Of a stretch of 64,000 bases of DNA, positions 40,003-48,972 are shown piece by piece (position 1 is the first letter of the stretch; every line of letters starts with the position of its first letter). Both the position numbers and the translations under genes were made by a program. The notes under the pieces were generated by a model, which was not told the origin of the DNA, searched no databases, and worked only from the letters and a program-made list of their open reading frames with translations. This DNA is from Candidatus Yanofskybacteria bacterium RIFCSPHIGHO2_01_FULL_41_26 (lineage in GTDB: Bacteria; Patescibacteria; Paceibacteria; 2-02-FULL-40-12; GWA2-44-9), in assembly GCA_001794055.1 (NCBI GenBank), contig MGJB01000001.1, positions 1 to 64,000 on the forward strand, in the 5' to 3' direction.

Positions 40003-41739
40003 ATGAATAAAGAAATCTCAAAAATTTTATATGAGATGGCTATTTTGCTTGAAATGAAAGGTGTGGAGTTCAAGCCTCGCATGTATGAAAAAGCCGCCGG
40101 ATCTGTTGAATCATTAACTGAAGATGTCAGGGGTATTTATAAACATGGCGGTTTTAAAGCGCTTGAAGATATTTCAGGTGTCGGTTCGTCTATTGGCAAG
40201 AAAATAGAGGAATATATCAAGACTAGACGTGTCAAAGAATACGATAAACTCAAAAAAGCGGTTCCGGTAGACATTGAGGACTTGGTATCTGTTGAAGGCA
40301 TTGGACCCAAGACTATTTTGCGTCTTTATAAAAAACTAAAAATTAAAACAAGAGATCAGTTGGAAAAAGCTGCAACCAGAGGCAAGCTTGTAAAAGCCGG
40401 ATTCGGTAAAAAAACCGAGGACAACATTTTAAAAAGCATCGGCTTTTTGAAAAAAGAACATGGGCATTGTCTTTTAGGCGAAATAATGCCGACAGCTGAA
40501 AAAATACTTGAATGCATCCTGGCTTTGCCCGAAGTTGAGTCGGCTGAATTTGGCGGTTCTTTACGTCGGATGGCGGAAACCGTCGGTGATCTGGATTTTA
40601 TTGCTTTTTCTACCAAGCCCTCCGAGGTGGTTGAAAAATTTATCAGATTTCCTGAAGTGCAAAGTGTTCATTCCAAAGGAAAGCATAAGGCCTTGGTTCG
40701 TTTAAGCATAGAGACGGATGCTGATATTTGGGTTATGGATCCCCAAGCAACAGGCGCTGCTCTTATCGGTTGGACAGGCGATAAACAGCACAATATTGCC
40801 CTACGAACTCTTGCCGAGAAGAAGGGCTGGATGTTGAATGACTATGGACTGTGGAATGGAAAAATCTTACTTGTTTCAAAAACCGAAGAAGAAATTTATA
40901 AAAAACTCGGCATGGCTTGGATACCGCCTGAAATCCGCAACAATACCGGTGAGATAGAAGCGGCCCTTCGACAAGCTCAGGGTAAACCTGGTGGTTTGCC
41001 CCACCTTGTCGGCTACGGTGATGTAAAAGGCGATCTGCAAATTCAGACAGACTGGACTGATGGCAAGGATTCTATTGAAACAATGGCCAAAGCTGCCAAA
41101 GAACTCGGCCACGACTATATCCTCATTACCGATCATACCAAATTTCTCGCCATGACCGGAGGAAGTGATGAAAAACGGCTTATCAAACAAATGGCCGCGA
41201 TTGATAAAATAAATTCAAGTTCTACGTTTCATGGTTCAGGTTTCAAGATTCTTAAAGGCGCCGAAGTAAACATAATGCCAGATGGCACTCTGGATATAAA
41301 CGACGAAACTTTGGCAAAATTGGATGTTGTGGGTGCCGCTGTCCATTCTAAATTTAATATGTCTGAGAAAGATATGACCGCGCGCATCAAAAGGGCGATG
41401 GAAAATCAGAATGTAGACATAATTTTCCATCCGACCGGAAGGCTCATTCAGAAACGCGAGGCCTATAAAGTAGACATGGATGAGCTTTTAAAAACCGCAA
41501 AGAAAACTAAAACTGTCATGGAAATTGATGCTTTTCCTGACAGACTGGATCTGAAAGACGAATATATTCGCAAAGCGGTAAATATGGGCGTTAAACTTGC
41601 AATAGATACTGATGCTCATTCTATTGAACACTTAAAATTTCTTCGTTATGGTATTGCCCAAGCTCGTCGCGGTTGGGCCGAAAAGAAAGACGTTATTAAT
41701 GCTCATAATTGGCAAGAGATGTTAAAAATGCTAAAATAA
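40003..41739 (+). CDS. polX: DNA polymerase/3'-5' exonuclease of family X with PHP domain
   Basis: 578 aa from the ATG at 40003; an in-frame ATG at 39961 lies inside the palindrome and is rejected. N-terminal 8-kDa-like and helix-hairpin-helix region (ISGVGSSIGKKIEEYI, VEGIGPKTILRLYKKL), polymerase palm (GSLRRMAETVGDLDF with the two metal-binding Asp), and C-terminal PHP domain (GDLQIQTDWTDG, ILITDHT, IDTDAHS). Bacterial PolX works in base-excision repair. A palindrome-derived stretch (40964-40982) adds about nine residues (RQAQGKPGG) before the PHP domain. Confidence 0.93.
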   Translation: MNKEISKILYEMAILLEMKGVEFKPRMYEKAAGSVESLTEDVRGIYKHGGFKALEDISGVGSSIGKKIEEYIKTRRVKEYDKLKKAVPVDIEDLVSVEGIGPKTILRLYKKLKIKTRDQLEKAATRGKLVKAGFGKKTEDNILKSIGFLKKEHGHCLLGEIMPTAEKILECILALPEVESAEFGGSLRRMAETVGDLDFIAFSTKPSEVVEKFIRFPEVQSVHSKGKHKALVRLSIETDADIWVMDPQATGAALIGWTGDKQHNIALRTLAEKKGWMLNDYGLWNGKILLVSKTEEEIYKKLGMAWIPPEIRNNTGEIEAALRQAQGKPGGLPHLVGYGDVKGDLQIQTDWTDGKDSIETMAKAAKELGHDYILITDHTKFLAMTGGSDEKRLIKQMAAIDKINSSSTFHGSGFKILKGAEVNIMPDGTLDINDETLAKLDVVGAAVHSKFNMSEKDMTARIKRAMENQNVDIIFHPTGRLIQKREAYKVDMDELLKTAKKTKTVMEIDAFPDRLDLKDEYIRKAVNMGVKLAIDTDAHSIEHLKFLRYGIAQARRGWAEKKDVINAHNWQEMLKMLK

Positions 41740-41749
41740 GGCATTAATC

Positions 41750-44672
41750 ATGGTTATGGAGAGCAAAAATAAAATCTGGAAGATGATTTTTAAACCAGAA
41801 CAACCAAATCTAGAGAAAGATTTGGAATTGGACGATGAAAAGTTGCAGAACATTGTTTTAGAAAAAAAAGAATTACAGAGTGAAATTGAAAAAAAACTTA
41901 GCTTATCTAATAACGCAAACGAAATCTTTTCCTCTATTAATACCTATAAGTTTATTAGCCATGAAGATGCCGTAGAATTCTTTGATCGATTATTGGATCA
42001 TCCGGCAATATATAATTGTCTTGATGGCAGTAGTGCTTACTTAATTCTAGATTTTCTTAGGGAAAAAGGTAATCCTGAGGCCGTAGAAACAATTATACGA
42101 TATGTTAACCACATATTATTACCTGGGTATAAAAGACAAGCGCATCTTCAGTTCGACTTATATCATGCCGCTTTTACGCTATTAGCTATTTTAGGCAAAG
42201 AAGCATGTGAAAAAGTGCTTCAATCTCTTGCCGAACAAGACGTGACTTTTAAGGGCTGGTTTGAAAAAAATAAAATCTCTCTTTTGGGTCTAAAGTTTCC
42301 GAGCCAAATTACAAGTTCATACAAATCGGACATCCCCCATAATGATTGGCCTCCAAATTATCTCGATAAAACATCAACACCATCAAATGAAGAACTTTCA
42401 GTTTCACGACCGTCGGAATTTCAAAAGACCAATGACACATTGGATTTTCAATCCAGACTTTGGGAACAAGGTAAACCCTTTAATTTTTACAGAAGATTTA
42501 GGCCGGTGGTTCCCAACAGTGTTATTGTAGACGGAGCAAATTATTTAATGGCTTTGCGTGGTACTGTGGAAAATATGGGCGATAATAATAATTTGGATCC
42601 CAGTCTAAACTTATTGTCTGGTAGGATTGAAGAAAAACTTTTAACTGCAACGGTAGAAAAACCGGAACAATCCAATCAGAAAGAAATATTCGAAATTGTT
42701 TCTCTTGGGGCAGGTGAAGTCTTGTGTTTGGCCGTTTTGGAAAATAACAGAGAAGAAGCGCTACTCCGCTTAGGAATTATAAAACAGTTTATTGATCAAA
42801 GTAAAAGCAAAATTTCAGAAATTTTTAAAATGTTTCTTTTGGATGAATTAGCTTTGATTGAATATTATATAAAAAATGATTCTAATTTTTCTTTTCCAGA
42901 ACTTCCTCAAAACGCTGAATCTTTCCTGATGTATCATGCTTGGCACACAAAAACCAGAGAAATCCCCGATTTTAGAGTTCTTTTAGCAGAAAAAGTTAGG
43001 TGGTTAATGGCAAATGATTTAACCAGCAATCTGTCATTAATAGCGTTTGGTCCTAACAATCTTCCTATAGGGGGACCGTCTTTTGCCAGAATAATTGAAA
43101 TCGTCGGAAGATACAAAAAGGGACTGGAATTATATAAAGTTGTTGACGAAAAAGATATGCCTATTTACTGGGAAGCCATCGATAAATTGGAAGATACCGA
43201 TCCGTCAAGAATAGTTGTTTTTGGCCGAGATGGAAGATTTTTCTTTACGGCATTGAAAGCTTCGGGATTTGGCATCGGAGACAAAGAGGTTAAGTATGTG
43301 GTTATAACCAGAAACATGAAGGATCTGGAGTCAAGAGACACAATTACGGACTACTTGAAACAGAATGGAATATCTCTTGATTTTACTTTTGTCGATACAG
43401 GTTTTCGGGGTTCTATACCGGAATTGGCGATAGATTTTCTATCCCAAGACCAGGGTATAAGCCTGTCTTCACAAGAAATAGACCGGAAAATAACTTTGTT
43501 ATCAAGCTCGGAACGAACCCGAACAGAACTGTCTAGAAAAAGACGATCGAGAGACGAACAAATGAGGACTGTGGGGGTGATAGAGGATCATCGGCCCCAA
43601 AACATGGAAAGTCCGGCTCAACTGGAAATGGACGAAAGGGGAAAACTAAGACCAAAAGGTACATTTAATTCTTCTGCTGACCAGCTTGGCTATTGGATTG
43701 TAGAGCATGTATCTTTAAGGAATTTTGCGCCAAAACTTAATCCGGATAAAAGAATCGAATATAACAAAAAAGATCCTCTAAGTGGCCTGAGATTTGTTCA
43801 GGACTACAGAGGAGAATCTATCGGAACCCACCCCATGGAGTTGTGGGAAGATAAAAATGAAGATAAAGAAAGGTTTCTCATCAAAGGCGGTCCCGAGCAT
43901 ACGTTAAGAGCGGATTTTGTTGGCCAGAGATTTCTACGGCAGGCCGATTTGGTGGTTCCAGACACAGAACTTGTGACAATAAACGGTCAGCTTAAATTAA
44001 AGATGGAATTTTTGGCAGACTACAAATTAATGGGGCTTCATCTTCCCGTCGAGTTTCAAAACAGCGAAAAGATTCAGTCCGCTTTGTTGGTCGATGCTTT
44101 ATTGGGCCAGTATGACCGTACTCCTTGGAATTTAATGTTTAATTCGCGTTGGGGGGAGCATCGTGTTGCCTTCATTGATAACGGTGCCAGTTTGTTTTCC
44201 AGGGCCAGGGGGGGGGCACAAAGGTTTTCCGAGATACTTTGATGTGTCTCAACTGGCGGAAATACTGGCTAATCCTCAGTTTATTGGTGAACCAGTCAAT
44301 GAGGCATACGACAATTTAATTGAAGTCAAAGATGGGGTTATAAAAGTTAAAAACAGAGAAAGATTTTCAGAACTTTTCAAGAAATTCTGTTTTTCTTTTG
44401 ATTATGATTTTATTGATTCCGTTATTGAACAAGCGGGATATCCTGACGGTAGAAGGTCCATCCTTTTTCTGGAAGGAATTGTTGAAGATTTAACAGGAGA
44501 ATTAAAAAGAATGCACCCCGGGTCATCGGATTATAAAAAAACCAACGAAGCCATAGAAACTTATAAAAAGGCTATCGAAGCTGGAGGAGAATCGTCATAT
44601 CTCAAACAAGCTCTTAAGCAGAGGAGAGATGATATTATAAACATGTTCAATGGTTTGGGTTTTCAATTCTGA
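41750..44672 (+). CDS. large protein with a C-terminal kinase-like fold, broken by a G9 run
   Basis: The frame starting at 41750 runs to 44242 and the remainder continues to 44672 in another frame; deleting one G from the nine-G run at 44208-44216 joins them into one protein of about 973 aa (SRARGGHKGFPRYFD across the join). The N-terminal 400 aa are helical and unrecognised; a middle segment (RIVVFGRDGRFFFTALKASG) resembles a nucleotide-binding fold; the C-terminal part has RFLIKGG...RADFVGQRFL, a catalytic-loop-like LLGQYDRTPWNLMF and AFIDNGASL, the pattern of HipA/PI3-PI4-kinase-like enzymes. Probably phosphorylates a protein or small molecule. Overlaid on a histidine phosphatase gene 21 nt downstream. 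Confidence 0.65.
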
Positions 44673-44693
44673 TATAATATAGCGACTTTAACC

Positions 44694-45542
44694 ATGTCGG
44701 AAATGAATTCAAAAAAAGAGTTTGAAAAACTTACAACTCCAGAAAAATTTGAGGCGGTTAGGTTTTTAAAAGTATTCATTGTTCGCCATGGGCTCACCGA
44801 ATATAAAGAACGTGAAAGTGTAAAAAAGTTTGGCAAGTGGAACCCCGGTATTCACGACATAACCCCTGAAGGCGAAGATGAATTAAGGGATACGGCCCTA
44901 AGAATAATCCAAGAGATAAATCCCAAAACTGATATAGTTGTATTTTTATCCAGTCCTCGAGCAAGAGCTCAATCAAGCATGAGAATATTAGATGATGAAT
45001 TTCGACAGAGAGGCATTGAAATTTACCAAGAAAGCCCTGTTTTAGTAGAAATGTTAAGAAGTGGCGGAGACATGTCGCCAGTGACAGGAGACAATAACGA
45101 AATAAAATTTCAAGATCAACCGCAGAATGATTATTGGGATATTGAAGAAGAGGGCGAAGAGCAACCCCAAGGAAAGCGTTTTAAAAAGTTTTTAAGTTAT
45201 TTTGCGTCAATTAACCAAACATTGTTAGCTGAAAAAATTAAAAAAACTAGCAGTAGGTTGAATGGTAAAATACCTGTTTTTGTTGCAATAACTCATGGTG
45301 AAGTAACTCATGCCGGGGCTTCTCCTGCGCCAGTTTATAAAAAATCTTTTTTGGGAGAAGTTTTTCCAGATAAAAAAAGATTAAAATTACCTAGAGGAAG
45401 GTCAATGAAACTGGTTTTTGATCTTGAAAATCCCGGAAATTTTTCTGTGACTATTCCTCCTGAAACAAGCCTTTCCGGCAGTAGCGAGACAAAAAATCTT
45501 CATTTTAATTCTAAAAATGGATCTGTTGAGAATATTTATTAA
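44694..45542 (+). CDS. histidine phosphatase superfamily protein
   Basis: 282 aa. The catalytic RHG motif is clear in FIVRHGLTEYKER near residue 27, followed by LSSPRARAQSS (the second arginine) and a later AITHGEVTH histidine. These fit phosphoglycerate-mutase-like phosphatases (phosphohistidine intermediate), though a large C-terminal extension is unlike house-keeping members. The preceding kinase-like gene suggests an opposing phosphorylation pair. TATAAT lies 15 nt before the ATG. It overlaps the next gene by 26 nt. Confidence 0.8.
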   Translation: MSEMNSKKEFEKLTTPEKFEAVRFLKVFIVRHGLTEYKERESVKKFGKWNPGIHDITPEGEDELRDTALRIIQEINPKTDIVVFLSSPRARAQSSMRILDDEFRQRGIEIYQESPVLVEMLRSGGDMSPVTGDNNEIKFQDQPQNDYWDIEEEGEEQPQGKRFKKFLSYFASINQTLLAEKIKKTSSRLNGKIPVFVAITHGEVTHAGASPAPVYKKSFLGEVFPDKKRLKLPRGRSMKLVFDLENPGNFSVTIPPETSLSGSSETKNLHFNSKNGSVENIY

Positions 45543-45765
45543 AGCCAAACCTAATTCCAGTGAAAACAAAGTTGACCCGCCTTCGCCGGGAGGTTTAGGC
45601 GAGGCAAAGAAAAATTATTATACTGTATCCGTTAAAGATCCTCCGGTCGGGGGGCGGGCGAATAGAGCTATTGTCAGAGAGCTTTCAGAATATTTTCACA
45701 CTCCAAATGTCAGGATAGTCTCGGGTCATATTTCAAGGCAGAAGATTGTTGAAGTAGATCTATAA
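45517..45765 (+). CDS. DUF167 / YggU-family protein with a palindromic insertion
   Basis: 82 aa. The family pattern RIFIKAKPNSSENKV...YYTVSVKDPPVGGRANRAIV...VRIVSGHISRQKIVEV is complete. Between ENKV and the following strand lies an extra DPPSPGGLGEAKK, encoded by a hairpin GCCTTCGCC/GGCGAGGC at about 45580-45604, absent from typical members. The biological role of YggU proteins is unknown. It starts inside the end of the histidine phosphatase gene and is probably coupled to it. Confidence 0.85.
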   Translation: MDLLRIFIKAKPNSSENKVDPPSPGGLGEAKKNYYTVSVKDPPVGGRANRAIVRELSEYFHTPNVRIVSGHISRQKIVEVDL

Positions 45766-45766
45766 C

Positions 45767-45795
45767 TTGACACATCCTAATTTTAGATGTATCTT
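45767..45795 (+). promoter_or_regulatory. promoter TTGACA-N17-TATCTT
   Basis: Two nt after the DUF167 stop; drives the small gene at 45833. Confidence 0.85.
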
Positions 45796-45832
45796 ATTGA
45801 TAGGCTGTCTTAACAGAAAAGAAAGGTAAGCC

Positions 45833-46210
45833 ATGAGCGAAGTCAAAGCTTTTACGCTGGATGGAATTACCAGGGTTGCTGAAGGGGCGGATGGGGTTAT
45901 GTGCTTGAAAGACCTTGGGTTTAACCACGCCCTTGTGGTTATTACCGAAGATGAGACAGAGTATGACATTATTGTTCTTGAGCCAACGACAGGCAAAGTC
46001 CGTGTTAAAGGCGGCTGGTTCACCCAGCCGACCGAATGCAAGCTGACAGGCGCCACGGCAGGCGGTTCTACGCTTTGGATGAACCGTATCGCGGTTGGCT
46101 GGTGCATGGAGTTCTGGTTGAAGGAACATTGCACCGTCACAACGCTTTCTGTCAAAATTATCGGTTGGAGAATTAATCCGACAATTACATCTTCAACTCT
46201 TGTTCATTGA
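45833..46210 (+). CDS. 125-aa soluble protein, unknown function
   Basis: ATG preceded by GAAAGGTAAGCC (AAGG-type site). No signal or TM segment; beta-rich pattern with glycine and threonine turns (AGGSTLWMNRIAVGWCMEF, KVRVKGGWFTQPTE), perhaps a small beta-barrel or carbohydrate-binding-like fold. It has GC-richer codons than its neighbours plus its own promoter and terminator, like the other accessory units. No homologue recognised. Confidence 0.65.
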   Translation: MSEVKAFTLDGITRVAEGADGVMCLKDLGFNHALVVITEDETEYDIIVLEPTTGKVRVKGGWFTQPTECKLTGATAGGSTLWMNRIAVGWCMEFWLKEHCTVTTLSVKIIGWRINPTITSSTLVH

Positions 46211-46234
46211 GACCACTTCGGTGGTCTTTTGTTT
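46211..46234 (+). terminator. intrinsic terminator
   Basis: GACCAC-TTCG-GTGGTC followed by TTTTGTTT, starting right after the stop codon. Confidence 0.9.
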
Positions 46235-46267
46235 GGAAAATAATTGTTATTAAGGTAAAATTACTAT

Positions 46268-47407
46268 GTGGCGAATTATAGAATCTTACTTCTCGGGGGT
46301 GGCAGCGGGGGGCATGTTTTTCCGCTGGTTGCTGTTGCCAATGCTTTGAAAGAAAAATCCGAACAAAATGGAATTTCTTTAGAGTTGATGATTTTGGGAG
46401 AAGGTAAATTTATAGCAAAAGCGGCAACGGATGCGGGATTAAATTTTCAATCGATATTAGCCGGCAAACTAAGAAGATATTTCAGTCTTTTAAATGTTCT
46501 AGATATTTTTAAAGTTCTGATAGGATTTTTTCAGGCTCTTTGGCATATATTTTGGTTTATGCCTGATGTGGTCTTTGCCAAAGGCGGATATGCGTCTTTG
46601 TCTGGCGCATTTGTGGCGAAGCTTTATTTCATTCCTTTGTTTGTTCACGAATCGGATTCAATCCCTGGTCTTGCCAATAGGATTTTAGGCAGATTGGCAA
46701 AGACCGTTTTTATTTCTTTCGCATCTAGTGATAAATATTTTAAAACCGGCAAGACAGTTTTAACGGGAAATCCTGTCCGGAAAGAATTGGTTTCAGGTGA
46801 CAAATCGACTGGTATCCAAAGTTTCGGTTTAAACCCGAACCTCAAAACAGTTTTGGTTTTGGGGGGCAGCCAAGGCGCGCAAAGAATTAACCAAATCGTT
46901 TTGGAATCTATTGTTTTAATGACAAAGGAATTTCAGGTCATCCACCAATGCGGGGAATCTCAACACAAGGCGGTTAAAGCGGAAGAGGATAAAATTATAA
47001 AAGAAGGCCAAGGTGAATATTCCGATACTGTGAAAATGAATTATAAACTCTATCCATTTTTCAGCGAGAAAGAACTGGCGATGGCCTATGCCGTGTCGGA
47101 TGTAATTGTTTCTCGCGCCGGAGCCGGTTCGCTTTTTGAGATTGCTGCACTCGGCAAACCGGCTATTTTGATACCTCTTTCCACTAATGCTAGTCGCGGT
47201 GAGCAAATTACCAATGCTCTTGAATTTTCAAAATTCGGAGCATCAATGATCGAAGAGGAAAATCTTACGCCCCACATTCTAATCAACCAGATAAATTCTT
47301 TGCTTCAGCCTGAAAAATATAATACTGTAAGCCAAAATTTAAAAACTCTTGCTATGCCTGACGCAGCGGAAAAAATTGCCTTAGTATTATTGACATCGCA
47401 GAGCTAA
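46268..47407 (+). CDS. murG: UDP-GlcNAc:lipid I N-acetylglucosaminyltransferase
   Basis: 379 aa from GTG. TTGGAA-N17-TAAAAT (46233-46261) ends 6 nt upstream, so a leaderless mRNA is likely. GT28 motifs: LGGGSGGHVFP at residue 8, the lipid-binding FAKGGYAS, HESDSIPGLANR, LGGSQGAQRIN and the donor site SRAGAGSLFEIAALGKPAILIPL. Converts lipid I to lipid II on the inner membrane face, the step after MraY. Full length. Confidence 0.96.
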   Translation: MANYRILLLGGGSGGHVFPLVAVANALKEKSEQNGISLELMILGEGKFIAKAATDAGLNFQSILAGKLRRYFSLLNVLDIFKVLIGFFQALWHIFWFMPDVVFAKGGYASLSGAFVAKLYFIPLFVHESDSIPGLANRILGRLAKTVFISFASSDKYFKTGKTVLTGNPVRKELVSGDKSTGIQSFGLNPNLKTVLVLGGSQGAQRINQIVLESIVLMTKEFQVIHQCGESQHKAVKAEEDKIIKEGQGEYSDTVKMNYKLYPFFSEKELAMAYAVSDVIVSRAGAGSLFEIAALGKPAILIPLSTNASRGEQITNALEFSKFGASMIEEENLTPHILINQINSLLQPEKYNTVSQNLKTLAMPDAAEKIALVLLTSQS

Positions 47408-47422
47408 TGCTAATATTATTTT

Positions 47423-48154
47423 ATGAACTGGAAGACGATCGGTTTTGATAAAAATAAAAAGTATTTTCTAGATGCCATTAAAAACGGCAATTTATCGCAC
47501 GCTTATATTTTTTGCGGACCTGACGGTATCGGTAAGAAGTTATTTGCTTATGATTTATTTAGTTTTATAAATCAACGGGAGCCAGAAGGCGACCCGGATT
47601 TTAAATTGCTTACTCCTCGTTTGGAGGATGATGAAACTAAAATATACATTGAAGATGTCAGGAATCTTAAATCCTACTTATCTTTGAAATCCTACCGTGG
47701 CCCGTACAAGTTTGTAGTTATAAACGATGCTGACCGATTGGTTCCTGAAGCTGCCAATGCCTTTTTGAAAATATTGGAAGAGCCGTCGCTGTTCACGGTA
47801 ATTATTTTGGTTAGTTCTCAACCCAAATTAATTCTTCCGACAGTTCTATCTCGATGCGAGAAAGTGCAATTTTTGCCTCCCGAAGAAAAAACCATTAACA
47901 AAGAAACGGCCAAAGCCGTAGCCGAGTTTATAAGTATAGCGAGGCAAGGAATAACCGAACGTATGCAATATGCCGAAAAGCTATTTGCCGATAAAAATTA
48001 CCAAAATCTTGTCATCGGCTTGATTCATACTATTCGGTCGCGGGAAAATCCGAACCATAAAGTTTTAAAAAATCTCCTCAAACTAAATTCCCTTCTCTCT
48101 CGGCCTCAATTCAACCACCGCCTAGCCCTCGAAAATTTCCTTATCAATCTTTAA
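47423..48154 (+). CDS. holB: DNA polymerase III delta-prime-like clamp-loader subunit
   Basis: 243 aa. AAA+ fold with a degenerate P-loop (CGPDGIGKKLFA near residue 33), VVINDADRLVPEAANAFLKILEEP (Walker B-like and sensor regions) and the SRC motif in VLSRCEKVQF that supplies an arginine finger. No zinc-binding cysteines, so delta-prime rather than gamma/tau. Shorter than E. coli HolB (334 aa), with the C-terminal collar much reduced. TAATAT 6 nt upstream of the ATG. Confidence 0.82.
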   Translation: MNWKTIGFDKNKKYFLDAIKNGNLSHAYIFCGPDGIGKKLFAYDLFSFINQREPEGDPDFKLLTPRLEDDETKIYIEDVRNLKSYLSLKSYRGPYKFVVINDADRLVPEAANAFLKILEEPSLFTVIILVSSQPKLILPTVLSRCEKVQFLPPEEKTINKETAKAVAEFISIARQGITERMQYAEKLFADKNYQNLVIGLIHTIRSRENPNHKVLKNLLKLNSLLSRPQFNHRLALENFLINL

Positions 48155-48199
48155 CTCGCTCGGGGTGGGCACATTTTCAGCCTGTTCCAAAACTCGCTC

Positions 48200-48359
48200 C
48201 CATCCAATCCCTCTCTTCATCACATCTCCGCGATACGACAAAAGAGCTGACGGATGTACGGAAATTACCATGAGCGCTTCGCTATAATGGTAATTTCCTA
48301 TCCGTCAGCTTCTTTATGTTACCGTATCGCTGCGAGGAGTGATTCAGATAGGGATATGG
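48200..48359 (+). repeat. structured repeat family C, copy C1
   Basis: A nearly continuous hairpin: CGCGATACG/CGTATCGC, GCTGACGGAT/ATCCGTCAGC and GAAATTACCAT/ATGGTAATTTC close on the apex GAGCGCTTCGCTATA. Conserved flanks with C2 are CTCTTCATCACATCTCCGC on the left and GAGGAGTGATTCAGA on the right. The outer arms CCATCCAATCCC/GGGATATGG are imperfect. Confidence 0.85.
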
Positions 48360-48394
48360 CTGGAAGTTTAGTTTGAAAGATAAATCTGCTTGCC

Positions 48395-48423
48395 TTTACT
48401 TTTTCGATAATTTGCTCTATTAT
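48395..48423 (+). promoter_or_regulatory. promoter TTTACT-N17-TATTAT
   Basis: Upstream of the 64-aa gene at 48456. Confidence 0.55.
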
Positions 48424-48455
48424 TTTAGGCAGGTCTTTTTATCGGAGGATTTTTC

Positions 48456-48650
48456 ATGATGATTTTCTTCGCGATTATATTGATATCAATGGGTATTGCT
48501 GGGCTACTTGAATATGTCAGGCCCGTCAGGCCTAGTGAGAACTCTTATGATAATGCCCTGCAGAAATATTTGAAAGCTTGCCGAACAACGATTAGGGCTG
48601 ATTTGAAAAGGTCATTAATTAAACTCTGTGGCAGAAATAAGACCCCTTGA
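48456..48650 (+). CDS. 64-aa single-TM protein
   Basis: Tandem ATG start with CGGAGG 7 nt upstream. One TM helix (residues 3-21, FFAIILISMGIAGLLEYV) and a basic cytoplasmic tail with two cysteines (KYLKACRTTIRADLKRSLIKLCGRNK). Promoter and terminator are private. Lies between structured elements C1 and the hairpin at 48671. Function unknown. Confidence 0.65.
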   Translation: MMIFFAIILISMGIAGLLEYVRPVRPSENSYDNALQKYLKACRTTIRADLKRSLIKLCGRNKTP

Positions 48651-48668
48651 ATAAGGGGTTTTTATTTA
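48642..48668 (+). terminator. intrinsic terminator spanning the stop codon
   Basis: ACCCCTT-GAAT-AAGGGGT followed by TTTTATTT. Confidence 0.85.
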
Positions 48669-48670
48669 TC

Positions 48671-48748
48671 GCGAACACCCCACCCCACCTTCTCATCTTT
48701 TAAGCAAACTTATCCAGGACGATGAATCAGGTGGGATGGGGTATTCGC
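48671..48748. repeat. short structured element H with 20-nt arms
   Basis: GCGAACACCCCACCCCACCT (48671) pairs with AGGTGGGATGGGGTATTCGC (48729). The interior (TCTCATCTTTTAAGCAAAC...) is not shared visibly with other copies here. Confidence 0.75.
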
Positions 48749-48763
48749 TCGACATAAAGCAAT

Positions 48764-48925
48764 CATCGCCAATCTCTCTGATATCACTCCACGTAGCAAT
48801 GGGCTAAACAAAACAGGGGTCGAATGAGTAAATATGCGAAATAGCGAAGCGCTCTCGCATATTTATGAAATGAGACCCCATTTTGTTCGCATTGCGGAGT
48901 TGTGATAGAAGAGAGGTTGGCGATG
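48764..48925 (-). repeat. structured repeat family C, copy C2
   Basis: A 162-nt almost fully paired hairpin from CATCGCCAATCTCTCT (48764) to AGAGAGGTTGGCGATG (to 48925). On the minus strand the apex is GAGCGCTTCGCTATT, as in C1, and the flanks CTCTTC-ATCACA-CTCCGC and GGAGTGATATCAGA match C1, while every stem between is a different sequence. Confidence 0.9.
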
Positions 48926-48937
48926 GATGCGGAGACG

Positions 48938-48966
48938 TTGTTTAGAGAAAAATTATATGCTAATAT
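48938..48966 (+). promoter_or_regulatory. leaderless promoter TTGTTT-N17-TAATAT for frr
   Basis: Extended -10 (TGC-TAATAT) ends 6 nt before the frr ATG. Confidence 0.7.
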
Positions 48967-48972
48967 TTTTTT

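Noticed and set aside
41750..45542. HipBA-type toxin-antitoxin module
   Set aside because: No HipB-like helix-turn-helix gene is adjacent and the protein is more than twice HipA length; only a distant kinase-fold resemblance remains.
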